Source: an uncultured Alistipes sp. (lineage in GTDB: Bacteria; Bacteroidota; Bacteroidia; Bacteroidales; Rikenellaceae). From it: a stretch of 48,695 bases of DNA. Below the pieces are notes generated by a model. It did not search any database, was not told where the DNA came from, and worked only from the letters and a program-made list of their open reading frames with translations. Location of the stretch: the NCBI GenBank assembly GCA_944320665.1, contig CALUII010000011.1, forward strand, positions 1 to 48,695, read 5' to 3'. Shown one piece after another: positions 6,850-15,598 of this stretch. The translations under genes were made by a program, and so were the position numbers. Numbering within the stretch: position 1 is the first letter of the stretch; every line of letters starts with the position of its first letter.

Positions 6850-7707
6850 ATGATGAATTTGCTGACAGTTACGTGGGATTTCGATCCCGTTTTCTTCCGG
6901 ATATTCGGGCTGGATATCCGCTACTACGGCGTGATGTGGATGCTGGCCATCCTGCTTGGCGCCCTCTTCTTCGACCGTTGCTGCAAACGCGAGGGGCTGC
7001 CGCCCAAGGTGGCCGATTCGATCTTCTGGTACGGTACGATTGCCACGATTCTCGGTGCACGTCTCGGACACTGCCTCTTCTACGATACGATGGAGTATCT
7101 GCGCGAACCGTGGACCATCATCACCGGGTTTCGTGACGGCGGTCTGGCCAGTCACGGTGCCGCCATCGGTCTGCTGATCGGCCTGTGGCTCTTCTCGCGC
7201 AAGAACAAGTTGCCCTACATCTGGTCCCTTGACCGCATTATGATTCCGGTTGGTATCGGTGGCGCACTGGTGCGTATGGGCAACCTCTTCAATTCCGAGA
7301 TCTTCGGGACGGCGACCACCTTGCCGTGGGGCTTCGAGTTCGTGCGGTCGAACAAGTGGCTCTACGAATATGCACCCGCGGCCGTGCACCCTACGCAGAT
7401 CTATGAGGCGATCTGCTATCTTGTCACTTTCGGCGTCCTGGCCTGGCTCTATTACCGTAAGGATATGGCACGTCGTCGTCCGGGTGTGCTCTTCGGCATC
7501 GGATTGATCGGCATCTTCCTGACGCGTTTCTTCATCGAATTCATCAAGACCGAGCAGTCCGATTTCGAGCGCGGCATGTCGCTCTATATGGGGCAGTGGC
7601 TCAGTATCCCCTTCATCGTGCTGGGCGTCTATATGATCTGGCGGGCCATGCGGCGTCCGGCTCAGCCCACTCCGGCACCCGCCGTAACGAAAAAGGCAAA
7701 ACGATGA
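6850..7707 (+). CDS. lgt: Prolipoprotein diacylglyceryl transferase
   Basis: Lgt attaches diacylglycerol from phosphatidylglycerol to the lipobox cysteine of prolipoproteins, the first step of lipoprotein maturation in the inner membrane. The 285-aa sequence has about seven membrane segments, the Lgt signature around RDGGLASHGAAIG, the conserved ARLGHCLFYD segment, the GNLFNSEIFG motif and HPTQIYEA near the C-terminal half. Two ATG codons stand in tandem (6850, 6853). The stop overlaps the next start by four bases. It fits this organism's abundance of lipoproteins. Confidence 0.97.
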   Translation: MMNLLTVTWDFDPVFFRIFGLDIRYYGVMWMLAILLGALFFDRCCKREGLPPKVADSIFWYGTIATILGARLGHCLFYDTMEYLREPWTIITGFRDGGLASHGAAIGLLIGLWLFSRKNKLPYIWSLDRIMIPVGIGGALVRMGNLFNSEIFGTATTLPWGFEFVRSNKWLYEYAPAAVHPTQIYEAICYLVTFGVLAWLYYRKDMARRRPGVLFGIGLIGIFLTRFFIEFIKTEQSDFERGMSLYMGQWLSIPFIVLGVYMIWRAMRRPAQPTPAPAVTKKAKR

Positions 7708-8675
7708 ACAACGTAACTCCCATGGTTCGCGAGGTCGACAAGATCATCGCCAACCTGCTGATCGCCGAAGGTGCGGTCGTAATTCCCGAGGTGGGCGCAC
7801 TGCGTGTGGTGCGTCGTGCTGCGAAACGCATCTCGTCGCGTCAAGTCGAGCCACCGTATCGCACGGTGGAGTTTCTGTCGCAGACCGAAGGCACGTCGTT
7901 GGTCGAGGCCATTGCCTGTGCCGCCGGCTGTACGGAGGCGCAGGCCCGTGAGATCTGCCGTCGTTGGGTGGAGCAGGTTTCGCACGAAGGGCAACTGTTG
8001 ATCGGTGGAGTGGGGCAACTGCGGGAGAAAAGTTTTCTGCTTGACGAGGAGTTTGATCGTCGGCTCAATCCGCGTGGACATGAACCCGTGACGGTGCGCC
8101 GTCGTGGGGGACATGGGATACTCTGGACGTTGGCTGCGGTGGCCATTGTTTGCGGCATCGGAGCCTGTGGCTGGATCTTTTTCGATCGGGCAGGACGTTA
8201 CGAGGCCCCGATTACAGTGGTGCTTCAGGAGTCGGTGGCGCCGTCGGCCGATGCCGATACCGTCTCTGTTTCAGAGCAGGCTGCCGTCGCTGTGACGGAG
8301 GGCTCCCCAACGTCGGTTGCAGCATCCACGGCCGGAACATCCGATCCGGTTCCGTCCGGTGCGGCGGATGAAGGTCGCCGCACGGCTTCGGCCGCCGGGG
8401 CAGCCTCGACGGCAACGTCGGTTGCGATGGAGCCGCAGCGTCTGGTGTCGGGACGTACGTACGTAGTGTTTGGTGTATACAGTACGTTGGAAAATGCTCG
8501 GCGTGCAGTGAAGGAGGCGACGCGTACGGAGGCTGCGTTCGAAGCGTCGATCTATCGTTACGGTTCGAAATTCATGGTGTCGGTATATGCTTCGGATCAG
8601 CCCGAAGAGGCGGCCGCTTTCGTGCGCCGTCATGCATCGACCTGGCCCGACATCTGGAGCTATCGGGCCCGATGA
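7704..8675 (+). CDS. HU-like domain, transmembrane helix and SPOR domain protein
   Basis: The start at 7704 overlaps the lgt stop (ATGA), giving 323 aa. Residues 1 to about 110 resemble the HU-type fold seen in Bacteroidota SPOR proteins (IIANLLIAEGAVVIPEVGAL, ending LLIGGVGQL). A single membrane helix lies at about 137-158, followed by an Ala/Ser/Thr-rich periplasmic linker. Residues about 250-323 match a SPOR domain (YVVFGVYSTLENARRAVKE), which binds denuded septal peptidoglycan. The combination is known in Bacteroidota and suggests a link between the nucleoid and the division site, but that role is inference. GtrA overlaps its 3' end. Confidence 0.85.
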   Translation: MNNVTPMVREVDKIIANLLIAEGAVVIPEVGALRVVRRAAKRISSRQVEPPYRTVEFLSQTEGTSLVEAIACAAGCTEAQAREICRRWVEQVSHEGQLLIGGVGQLREKSFLLDEEFDRRLNPRGHEPVTVRRRGGHGILWTLAAVAIVCGIGACGWIFFDRAGRYEAPITVVLQESVAPSADADTVSVSEQAAVAVTEGSPTSVAASTAGTSDPVPSGAADEGRRTASAAGAASTATSVAMEPQRLVSGRTYVVFGVYSTLENARRAVKEATRTEAAFEASIYRYGSKFMVSVYASDQPEEAAAFVRRHASTWPDIWSYRAR

Positions 8676-9160
8676 TGCGTCTGTCCGACTGGATCATCCG
8701 TTTGACGGACCTCTGTTATATCCGTCCCGTGGCATCGATCGTGCCGCGTCAGACTTTCCGTTATGCGGCCTGCGGCCTGATCTCCCTGGGGCTCGATGCC
8801 ACGTGGTATGCCCTGTTTTACAACTACGTCTTCGATCGGGTCAATCTCGATCTGGGGTGGATGGTTATTTCGCCCCACATAGCGGCTCTCTTTCTGGTTT
8901 TCCCGATTACCTTCTTTACGGGATTCTGGCTCAATCGCCACGTAGCCTTCCGCACTTCACCGATTGGGGCTGCGACGCAACTCTGGCGTTATGCCCTGTC
9001 GGTCGTGGGATCGATTCTGCTGACGTATGGGTGCATGAAGTTTTTTGTCGAGGTGTGCGGCGTATGGCCTACCCCTTCGAAGGTGCTGACCAACGTCATT
9101 ACGGTCCTATACAGTTATCTTGCAGCCAAATACTTCACCTTCCGTCACGCATCCGAGTAG
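8672..9160 (+). CDS. GtrA-family membrane protein
   Basis: This small 162-aa inner-membrane protein has about four hydrophobic helices, starting at TFRYAACGLISLGLDATW and including FPITFFTGFWLNRHVAF, the FxLNRxxxF motif of GtrA-like proteins. GtrA members are thought to help flip undecaprenyl-linked sugars for polysaccharide modification; the substrate here is unknown. The start overlaps the stop of the HU-SPOR gene, and it is the last gene of the operon, facing the convergent uvrB. Confidence 0.88.
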   Translation: MMRLSDWIIRLTDLCYIRPVASIVPRQTFRYAACGLISLGLDATWYALFYNYVFDRVNLDLGWMVISPHIAALFLVFPITFFTGFWLNRHVAFRTSPIGAATQLWRYALSVVGSILLTYGCMKFFVEVCGVWPTPSKVLTNVITVLYSYLAAKYFTFRHASE

Positions 9161-9183
9161 GTGGACCCGACGGGAAGGATCCG

Positions 9184-9198
9184 GGGCGGTTCCCGCCC
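9184..9198. terminator. Short GC hairpin between convergent GtrA and uvrB genes
   Basis: GGGCGG (9184-9189) pairs with CCGCCC (9193-9198) across a 3-base loop. It lies between two convergent stop codons but lacks a T run, so a terminator role is only likely by position. Confidence 0.35.
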
Positions 9199-9239
9199 GA
9201 CGGTCATGTCTGGAAAAGGGTTGAGGAAAGGGCGGATTT

Positions 9240-11300
9240 CTATTTTTTGCGATTCTCGTCGCGCAACTTCTGCAATTCGTACATGCGGTCGCGGTGTCGG
9301 GCGGCGGCAAGGAAGTCGAGCGCCTTGGCTGCCCGCTCCATATCCTCCCGGGCCTTGGCAATCAGCGTGTCGATGTTCTCCGAAGCAGCATATCCCTTTT
9401 GTACATCGGCTGCCACCGGCAGTGAGGCGTAATGGTCGATCTCGATACGATGAACCGTTGTGTCGACCGCCGTTGCCGCCGTGTCGGTGCGTCCGGCCAG
9501 CAGGGTGCTCTGTCCCGATCCACTCTTCTGGGCCCGGCGCGGAAGCTTCTGGTGCTCCATGTTGTAGCGTACCTGCTTTTCGCGGCGGCGGTTGCTCTCC
9601 TCGATGGCGAAACGCATCGAATCGGTGCAGGTGTCGCCGTAGAGAATGACGTTACCCTGCGAATGACGGGCGGCACGTCCGGCAATCTGCGTGATCGAAC
9701 GCACGTTACGCAGGAAACCCTCCTTGTCGGCATCGAGGATGGCGACAAGAGCCACCTCGGGCAGATCGAGCCCCTCGCGCAGCAGGTTCACTCCCACGAG
9801 TACGTCGAACAGCCCGTTGCGCAAGTCTTCGAGGATCTGGATGCGTTCGAGCGTATCGACATCCGAATGGATGTAGCGGTTGCGCACCCCCACGCGGTCG
9901 AAGTATTTCGAGAGCTCCTCAGCCATGCGTTTGGTGATGGTCGTGACGAGCACCTTGTCGTCGTTCTTGACGCGTTTGTCGATCTCCTCGATCAGGTCGT
10001 CGATCTGGTTGTGCGTCACGCGCACCTCGAGCGGCGGGTCGACCAGCCCCGTCGGGCGGATGAGCTGTTCGGCAATCACCCCTTCGCTCTTCGTCAGTTC
10101 CCACTCCGCCGGCGTGGCGCTGACGTAGATCGAGATATTCTGCAGCTGTTCGAATTCGGCAAAGGTGAGCGGGCGGTTGTCCTTGGCGGCGGGCAGGCGG
10201 AATCCGTACTCCACCAAGTTTTCCTTACGCGCGCGGTCGCCGCCGAACATGGCGTGTACCTGCGGCAGGGTTACGTGGCTTTCGTCGACCACCATCAGGT
10301 AGTCCTTCGGGAAGTAGTCGATCAGACAGAAGGGGCGCGACCCCTCGGGACGCCCGTCGAAATAGCGCGAGTAGTTCTCGATGCCGGGGCAATAGCCCAA
10401 CTCCTTGATCATCTCGAGGTCGTACTCCACGCGCTGCTTGAGCCGCTGGGCTTCGAGCATACGCCCCTCCTTCTCGAAGAAGGCCAGCTGCCGCCCCAGG
10501 TCGAGGTAGATCTGCTGCACGGCCGAGTTGATGCGTTCGCGCGTGGTGACGAAGAGGTTCGTCGGATAGATCGTCAGCGTGTCGAGTGACTGGATGCGCT
10601 GGCCCGTGGCGGGATCGACGATCCAGATGGCCTCGATCTCGTTGTCGAAGAACATCACGCGGAAGCATTGGCTGCCGAATTCGCCGAAGGCCGCCATGAT
10701 GTCGATCGTGTCGCCGTTCACGCGGAAGGTCGAGGGTTCAAGGTCGCGTTCGGTGCGGGTGTAGAGTGCCTCGACCAACTTGTAGAGAAAGTGCTTGTAG
10801 CTGACGATCTGCCCGACCTTCACGGTGATGGCCGTGGCGTGGAAATCGGCCGGGTTGCCGCAGCCGTAGAGGCACGAGACGCTCGAAACGACGATCACGT
10901 CGCGTCGGCCCGAGAGCAGTGTCGCCACCGTATTGAGACGCATCTTCTCGATCTCGGCATTGATCGAGAGGTCCTTCTCGATGTAGGTATCCGTGGCCGG
11001 CAGATAGGCTTCGGGCTGATAGTAGTCGTAGTAGGAGACGAAGTACTCGACGGCATTCTCCGGAAAGAAGTTCTTGAACTCGCCGTAGAGCTGTGCCGCG
11101 AGGGTCTTGTTGTGGCTCAGTACGAGGGTCGGACGCTTCACCTGTGCGATGACGTTGGCCACGGTGAAGGTCTTGCCCGAGCCCGTGACGCCCAGCAGCA
11201 CGTTGTGTTTCGATCCGTGTTCGATCGACTGTACGAGCTGGGCGATGGCTTCGGGCTGGTCGCCCATCGGCGCATAATCCGATACGAGTTTGAAATCCAT
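9240..11300 (-). CDS. uvrB: Excinuclease ABC subunit B
   Basis: UvrB is the damage-verification helicase of nucleotide excision repair, acting with UvrA and UvrC. The ATG at 11300 gives 686 aa, the usual length. Walker A GVTGSGKT is at residues 37-44; the beta-hairpin region contains the conserved YYDYYQPEAY; DESH (Walker B) and the helicase motifs VLVTTITKRMAEEL, DVLVGVNLLREGLD and QIAGRAAR follow; a C-terminal UVR domain (about 650-686) binds UvrC. The start is set by the conserved beginning FKLVSDYAPMGDQPEAI and by a TATCTTTG element only seven bases upstream, which implies an almost leaderless mRNA. Confidence 0.98.
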   Translation of the reverse strand: MDFKLVSDYAPMGDQPEAIAQLVQSIEHGSKHNVLLGVTGSGKTFTVANVIAQVKRPTLVLSHNKTLAAQLYGEFKNFFPENAVEYFVSYYDYYQPEAYLPATDTYIEKDLSINAEIEKMRLNTVATLLSGRRDVIVVSSVSCLYGCGNPADFHATAITVKVGQIVSYKHFLYKLVEALYTRTERDLEPSTFRVNGDTIDIMAAFGEFGSQCFRVMFFDNEIEAIWIVDPATGQRIQSLDTLTIYPTNLFVTTRERINSAVQQIYLDLGRQLAFFEKEGRMLEAQRLKQRVEYDLEMIKELGYCPGIENYSRYFDGRPEGSRPFCLIDYFPKDYLMVVDESHVTLPQVHAMFGGDRARKENLVEYGFRLPAAKDNRPLTFAEFEQLQNISIYVSATPAEWELTKSEGVIAEQLIRPTGLVDPPLEVRVTHNQIDDLIEEIDKRVKNDDKVLVTTITKRMAEELSKYFDRVGVRNRYIHSDVDTLERIQILEDLRNGLFDVLVGVNLLREGLDLPEVALVAILDADKEGFLRNVRSITQIAGRAARHSQGNVILYGDTCTDSMRFAIEESNRRREKQVRYNMEHQKLPRRAQKSGSGQSTLLAGRTDTAATAVDTTVHRIEIDHYASLPVAADVQKGYAASENIDTLIAKAREDMERAAKALDFLAAARHRDRMYELQKLRDENRKK

Positions 11301-11307
11301 AGCGGGA

Positions 11308-11315
11308 CAAAGATA
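11308..11315 (-). promoter_or_regulatory. uvrB promoter -7 element, seven bases from the start codon
   Basis: On the minus strand this is TATCTTTG. Its last base (11308) lies seven bases before the uvrB ATG (11300). With the normal short distance from this element to the transcription start, the mRNA would begin at or within about three bases of the ATG. No good -33 element is visible. Confidence 0.65.
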
Positions 11316-11399
11316 GCGATTTTTCGGCGGATATGTAACCTCGGGCGCAGGTCGGGTGCGAATCGTGGGCCGCGGTGGGCGGAATCGTGAAAAAAGCCC

Positions 11400-11407
11400 T
11401 ATCTTTG
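11400..11407 (+). promoter_or_regulatory. rmuC promoter -7 element, four bases from the start codon
   Basis: TATCTTTG ends at 11407; the rmuC ATG begins at 11412 after only CTGT. This leaves no room for a normal leader and suggests a leaderless transcript. The -33 region lacks TTTG. Confidence 0.65.
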
Positions 11408-11411
11408 CTGT

Positions 11412-12830
11412 ATGAATACCGGAATGATTATCGTAATGTCGCTTCTGGTTCTGGGGGTTGTTGCCTTGGTGCTGGAGGTCATGCGGCAGCGGCGGATCAA
11501 TGCGCGGCTGGCTGCGGAACGGAGTCTTTGTGAGGAGCAGGTGCGTCAGTCCTCCGAGCGTCGGGCGGCGAGCGAGGCCGAAACCGAGGCCCTGCGTGTG
11601 CAGCTGGCCACCCAACAGGAGGAGGTGCGTCGTCTGGGCGATGAACGAAGTGAAGCCTTGCGTGCCCAGGCATCGGCCGAGGCCAGACTGGCATCGGTCG
11701 AGGAGCGCCTGGCGGCAGCCAAGAGCGAACGAGAACAGGCCGAGGAGACGTTGCGGACGCAGTTTCGCAATCTGGCCAACGATGTGTTGGGGGAGCAGAC
11801 GCGCAGCTTCCGCGAAACAAACCGCGAGGCGCTCGACCTGTTGCTGAAGCCCTTCCGGGACAACATTACCGACTTTCGCGAGCGGGTCGAACGGATCTAC
11901 GCCTCGGAGAACGAGCAGCGCGGCGCACTGAAGAATGAGCTCAAGAATCTGATGGAGCTGAACCGCCGCATCACCACCGAGACGACCAACCTGACCAATG
12001 CACTCAAGGGCAATTCGAAGGTGCAGGGTGATTGGGGGGAGATGATCCTCGATACGATTCTCAGCAATTCGAACCTCATCAAGGGGGTGCATTACGACAC
12101 GCAGCACAACCTCAAGGATGCCGAGGGAAACAACCTGCGGCCCGATGTGGTGCTCTATTTGCCGGAGCGGAAGCAGATCGTCATCGATTCGAAGGTTTCG
12201 CTCACGGCCTTCGTCAACTATACGTCGGCCGAAACCGAGGCCGAGCGGGCGCAATACCTGGCGGCGCATGTGGCATCGGTGCGGCAGCATGTTGCCGAAC
12301 TGGGACGCAAGGAGTATCAGCGGCTGCTGAATTCGCCCGATTTTGTCATCATGTTCGTGCCCAATGAGCCGGCCTTTCTGGCGGCCTTGCAGGCTGATCC
12401 GGCCATCTGGAGCGACGCCTACGACAAGAAGGTGATTGTCTCGTCGCCCACGAACCTCTTTGCGCTGCTCAAGTTGGTCGATGACCTCTGGAAACGCAAC
12501 GCCCAGAGTCGTAATACGGCCGATATCGTGAACTACGGTACGAAGCTCTACGATCAGCTGGTTGCCTTCACCGCCTCGCTCGAGAACGTGGGACTGTCGC
12601 TCGACAAGGCGCGCGACGCTTATGCCGATGCCTACAAGCGCCTCTGTACGGGCAACGACAACATCATCCGTTCGGGCGAACGGTTGCGGCGGCTGGGACT
12701 TCCGACCAAAAAACGACATTCGGCCCGTACGCTCGAGGCGACCGACCACCTCGACGATTTGGGGCCCGAACTCACCTCGGAAGGGGAGAGGGGCGGTCGG
12801 GCGGAGCCCGTTGAGACGCCGAAGCGCTGA
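11412..12830 (+). CDS. rmuC: DNA recombination protein RmuC
   Basis: RmuC proteins limit inverted-repeat recombination and are predicted endonuclease-like proteins. The 472-aa sequence has an N-terminal membrane helix (about residues 4-22), a long coiled coil rich in Glu, Arg and Ala (about 25-130), and the conserved RmuC core beginning near NLTNALKGNSKVQGDWGE. The core includes LRPDVVLYLPERKQIVIDSK with the PD-(D/E)xK-like residues D, D and K, and YDKKVIVSSPTNLFALL. A charged tail follows from about residue 430. It is divergent from uvrB, so two DNA-maintenance genes share one short intergenic region. Confidence 0.95.
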   Translation: MNTGMIIVMSLLVLGVVALVLEVMRQRRINARLAAERSLCEEQVRQSSERRAASEAETEALRVQLATQQEEVRRLGDERSEALRAQASAEARLASVEERLAAAKSEREQAEETLRTQFRNLANDVLGEQTRSFRETNREALDLLLKPFRDNITDFRERVERIYASENEQRGALKNELKNLMELNRRITTETTNLTNALKGNSKVQGDWGEMILDTILSNSNLIKGVHYDTQHNLKDAEGNNLRPDVVLYLPERKQIVIDSKVSLTAFVNYTSAETEAERAQYLAAHVASVRQHVAELGRKEYQRLLNSPDFVIMFVPNEPAFLAALQADPAIWSDAYDKKVIVSSPTNLFALLKLVDDLWKRNAQSRNTADIVNYGTKLYDQLVAFTASLENVGLSLDKARDAYADAYKRLCTGNDNIIRSGERLRRLGLPTKKRHSARTLEATDHLDDLGPELTSEGERGGRAEPVETPKR

Positions 12831-12861
12831 CCGTGCGTCAGAAAGTTCCTTGTGTGAACGG

Positions 12862-12897
12862 ATTCGGGCCGCCTTTGTTTGAGAGGGCGGCCCGAAT
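12862..12897. terminator. Bidirectional terminator between rmuC and the DUF4886 gene
   Basis: ATTCGGGCCGCC (12862-12873) pairs perfectly with GGCGGCCCGAAT (12886-12897) across 12 bases. It lies between two convergent genes; T tracts are weak on both sides. Confidence 0.75.
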
Positions 12898-12964
12898 AGT
12901 TTATGGTGGAATTGAGCGGATGCCGGCTGAAGGGGAAGCACCGGGCACGACGTGTCGTTGCGTG

Positions 12965-13942
12965 TTATCGTGTGGCGGGCGAGACGGCGAAGGGCACACG
13001 GACGGCCGCGGCAGCTGCCATGCGACAGGCAACGGCTTCGGCTTCGTGTACGGGGGTTGTCTCGGCATCCTCGTGCGGAATCAGGAACCCGTCGTCCGGT
13101 ATGCGGCCGCCGAGTATGGGGGCAATGAGGGCTTCGAACCAAGTGCAGGCGGCCGTGTAGCGGCCTGTGCCGAGGTCGAGGTGGTAGCCGTCGCGCGTGG
13201 CGTCGCGGTGGGTGAGCAGCGTGCCCCGTATGTTCTGGATGGCCGTGCCCGTCGGAATGAGCACCTGCAGGTCATAGTCTCGCTGCAGGTGTTGTACCGC
13301 ATGCAGAATGGATTGATACATCCGTTGCTGGTCGTTGCCGTAGGCGGCGAATCCGCCGTGGTCCGAGTCCTGAGCGTAGGCCCAGGTCATCTGCCAGGCC
13401 AGGCACAGATCCGGATTGGAATTGTGGCTCAGGACGATGCCGATCAACTCCTCGAGCCACGGATCATACGTCTCGTAACGGCCCGAGAAGTGCGAGGCCT
13501 GTTGCAGTACGACGATATCCCAGCGGTCGTCCTCGAGTGCCTCGGTCAGGGTGGCGTGTTCGTTGACCGTTACCCACTTGTTGTCCGTTGATTTGTAGTA
13601 GATGTAGTTTGTGGCCCCCTCGTCGTAGAAACGGCAGTGCTGTTCGAGCGAGCAGCCCGGATAGTAGAGCCGTCCGAGGATGACCTGGCCGATGCCTGCC
13701 GCCTGGAGCAGCTCGGGCAGATACATCATGCCGTCGTCCGTGAAGCTGTTCCCAACGCCCAGGATACGGAGCGTGTCGGCCGTGCGGGGCAGCGTACCGC
13801 AACGAGTCGAGAGGCAATGCTCCTGCGTCGAGGCGGATGCCGCAGGACGTTGGGGGGCGAGTTCGGCCCCGCGAAGCTGGGGGCCCGTGCAGCAACTGAT
13901 CAGAACGACTCCGAAGAGTCGCAGCAGAAGGTGATTCATCAT
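12965..13942 (-). CDS. DUF4886 (SGNH-hydrolase-like) secreted protein
   Basis: A 325-aa exported protein. Residues 1-25 form a signal peptide, with a possible lipobox at LISC. The mature region has the SGNH-like signature ILGVGNSFTDDGMMYLPELL, a WDIVVLQQASH segment and the C-terminal catalytic-type DGYHLDLGTGRY, in which Asp and His would complete the triad with the Ser of GNSFT. These are the marks of DUF4886, a Bacteroidota family of predicted carbohydrate or lipid esterases. Its start overlaps the end of the upstream esterase gene by four bases, so both are translated together in the tsaB operon. Substrate unknown. Confidence 0.85.
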   Translation of the reverse strand: MMNHLLLRLFGVVLISCCTGPQLRGAELAPQRPAASASTQEHCLSTRCGTLPRTADTLRILGVGNSFTDDGMMYLPELLQAAGIGQVILGRLYYPGCSLEQHCRFYDEGATNYIYYKSTDNKWVTVNEHATLTEALEDDRWDIVVLQQASHFSGRYETYDPWLEELIGIVLSHNSNPDLCLAWQMTWAYAQDSDHGGFAAYGNDQQRMYQSILHAVQHLQRDYDLQVLIPTGTAIQNIRGTLLTHRDATRDGYHLDLGTGRYTAACTWFEALIAPILGGRIPDDGFLIPHEDAETTPVHEAEAVACRMAAAAAVRVPFAVSPATR

Positions 13943-14763
13943 GGTTTTTCGCGTTCTTCGATGTATTGGTTCAGCAGGGTCAATCCCGGTTCGAGCATGC
14001 CGACGTGGTCGAATCCGTCGAGTTCATAGAGCGGAATCTCCTCGTGGCCGCGCTGCAGCATCATGCGACGGAAGTAGGCCACCTCCTCGTAGCGTCCGAA
14101 GAGTTCGCGTTCGCGGTCGCCCGTGACGAGCAGCATCGGCGGGGCGTCGGCCCGGACATAGTAGAGTGGTGCCAGCGTGTCGACCAGCGGCTGGAGCGGG
14201 TCGAGACCTTGTGCGCGGCGTTGTTCGAAGTGGGTGATCGTCTGGCCGCTCAGCGGAATAACTCCCGCCAGGGAATCGGGGGTATGGCCGTAACGGGCCA
14301 ACCGTCGGCGGTCGAGACCGACCATTTGGATCAGGTAGCCGCCGGCCGAGTGCCCGGCCAGGTAGATTCGTGCCGGATCGCCGCCGTACTCCACCGCGTG
14401 GTCCATAACCCAGGCCACGGCGGCTGCGGCATCGTCGATGATCTGGCTGACTGTGGCGTCCGGCGCAAGGCGGTACCCTGCTCCGACGATGACGCAGCCG
14501 CTTTGCAGCAGCGTCCGAGGAATTTCGCGTGCTCCACCAGTGAGTCCGCCTCCATGAAACCAGACGATCACCGGATGCAGGCGGGCGTTGTCTGCCGGTC
14601 GGGCGATGTCGACCCGGCAGGCCTGGTTTGCGGCTGCAGAAGCCGGCGAGGCGCTCCGGTAGGGAATTGCTCGCTCGATGCAGTAACCGGCGTCGGGTGA
14701 TTGGGCCGCGGCCATGCCCAGACTCAGCCCGAGGGCCACGATGGCCAGTACTATGCGTTTCAT
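13939..14763 (-). CDS. Secreted alpha/beta-hydrolase, carboxylesterase-like
   Basis: A 274-aa protein with a clear signal peptide (residues 1-20, cleavage after AAAQ or nearby) and a BD-FAE/HSL-like alpha/beta-hydrolase domain. The oxyanion motif HGGG is at 70-73 and the nucleophile elbow GHSAG at 137-141 (Ser139). The acid is probably Asp in VTGDRER and the histidine lies in GFDHVGM near the C terminus. Such enzymes deacylate acetylated or feruloylated glycans. It lies 13 bases after tsaB and overlaps the DUF4886 gene, suggesting two secreted esterases acting on one substrate. Confidence 0.9.
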   Translation of the reverse strand: MKRIVLAIVALGLSLGMAAAQSPDAGYCIERAIPYRSASPASAAANQACRVDIARPADNARLHPVIVWFHGGGLTGGAREIPRTLLQSGCVIVGAGYRLAPDATVSQIIDDAAAAVAWVMDHAVEYGGDPARIYLAGHSAGGYLIQMVGLDRRRLARYGHTPDSLAGVIPLSGQTITHFEQRRAQGLDPLQPLVDTLAPLYYVRADAPPMLLVTGDRERELFGRYEEVAYFRRMMLQRGHEEIPLYELDGFDHVGMLEPGLTLLNQYIEEREKP

Positions 14764-14776
14764 CGTCGCTGCAGGG

Positions 14777-15490
14777 TCAGAAGAGTCGCTTTTTCGACGG
14801 GGTTACCACGAAGTCCTTCAGGTAGAAAGGTTCGAAGTAGGCGATGTCCTCCGTACGCCCCTCGTCAAAAGCCTGTTGTGCCAGACGGGCCAGTCCGCGG
14901 GCCGAAGGGGTAATGTTCAGCAACAGGGCATCGTCGAGCACCGGAGCGCATTTGCGGGCGCCGCTGCCGAAGATGACGAACGGGCGGCCCGGTTGGTGGC
15001 GGAAGGCGGCGAAGCTCTCGGGCGTCACCACCTCGGCTGCGACGTCGTTCTGAGGTCGGCCCGCGGCGTCAAAGACCTGCGCATAGACCTCCATGCGACG
15101 TGCGTCGACCATCGGGCAGAGGTAGGCCTCCTCCCAGTTGTCGACGGCCAGAATACCTGCCTCGTAATCTTCGCGGGCCACCTCGGCCAGGGCGTCGAGC
15201 GAGCCGACCGACAACAGCGGAATCCCCAGTCCGTAGCAGAGTCCTTTGGCGAACGAGACGCCGATGCGCAGTCCCGTATAGGAGCCCGGCCCTTTGCCCA
15301 CGGCCACAGCGGCCAGATCGTCGGGTGCGATGCCCGTTTCGCGCAGCAGTTCGTCGACGAAAACTCCCACCTTGCGGGCGTGGTCGCGGCCTTCGTCGCT
15401 TTCACGGAGCGAGATCAACTCCCCCTCTTTGGCGATGCCGACCGAACAGATGTCCGTGCCGGTCTCGATGCACAATATCAATTTACTCAT
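14777..15490 (-). CDS. tsaB: tRNA threonylcarbamoyladenosine biosynthesis protein TsaB
   Basis: TsaB is the partner that stabilises TsaD in forming t6A37 on tRNAs reading ANN codons. The 237-aa sequence opens with LILCIETGTDICSVGIA, the actin-like ATPase fold start, followed by HARKVGVFVDELL and the strongly conserved GKGPGSYTGLRIG near residues 69-81. The length is typical. It follows smpB after a 108-base gap and leads into two secreted hydrolase genes, an odd pairing of translation and secretion functions. Confidence 0.95.
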   Translation of the reverse strand: MSKLILCIETGTDICSVGIAKEGELISLRESDEGRDHARKVGVFVDELLRETGIAPDDLAAVAVGKGPGSYTGLRIGVSFAKGLCYGLGIPLLSVGSLDALAEVAREDYEAGILAVDNWEEAYLCPMVDARRMEVYAQVFDAAGRPQNDVAAEVVTPESFAAFRHQPGRPFVIFGSGARKCAPVLDDALLLNITPSARGLARLAQQAFDEGRTEDIAYFEPFYLKDFVVTPSKKRLF

Positions 15491-15598
15491 TTTTTCTTCT
15501 TATGATCTGTCTATGCTTATAATCCGTTTTTTCTCTCTCTGTGGTATGAGGTCGTCCGTTCGTCGCAACCCCGAGGCTGGGGGGCGTGCAGGGCCGAG

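Noticed and set aside
9240..13142. A 1300-codon open frame on the minus strand covering uvrB and opposite rmuC
   Set aside because: Only the part downstream of ATG 11300 is uvrB. The upstream part is the antisense of rmuC and is open because of the GC-rich codon bias. It has no conserved sequence.
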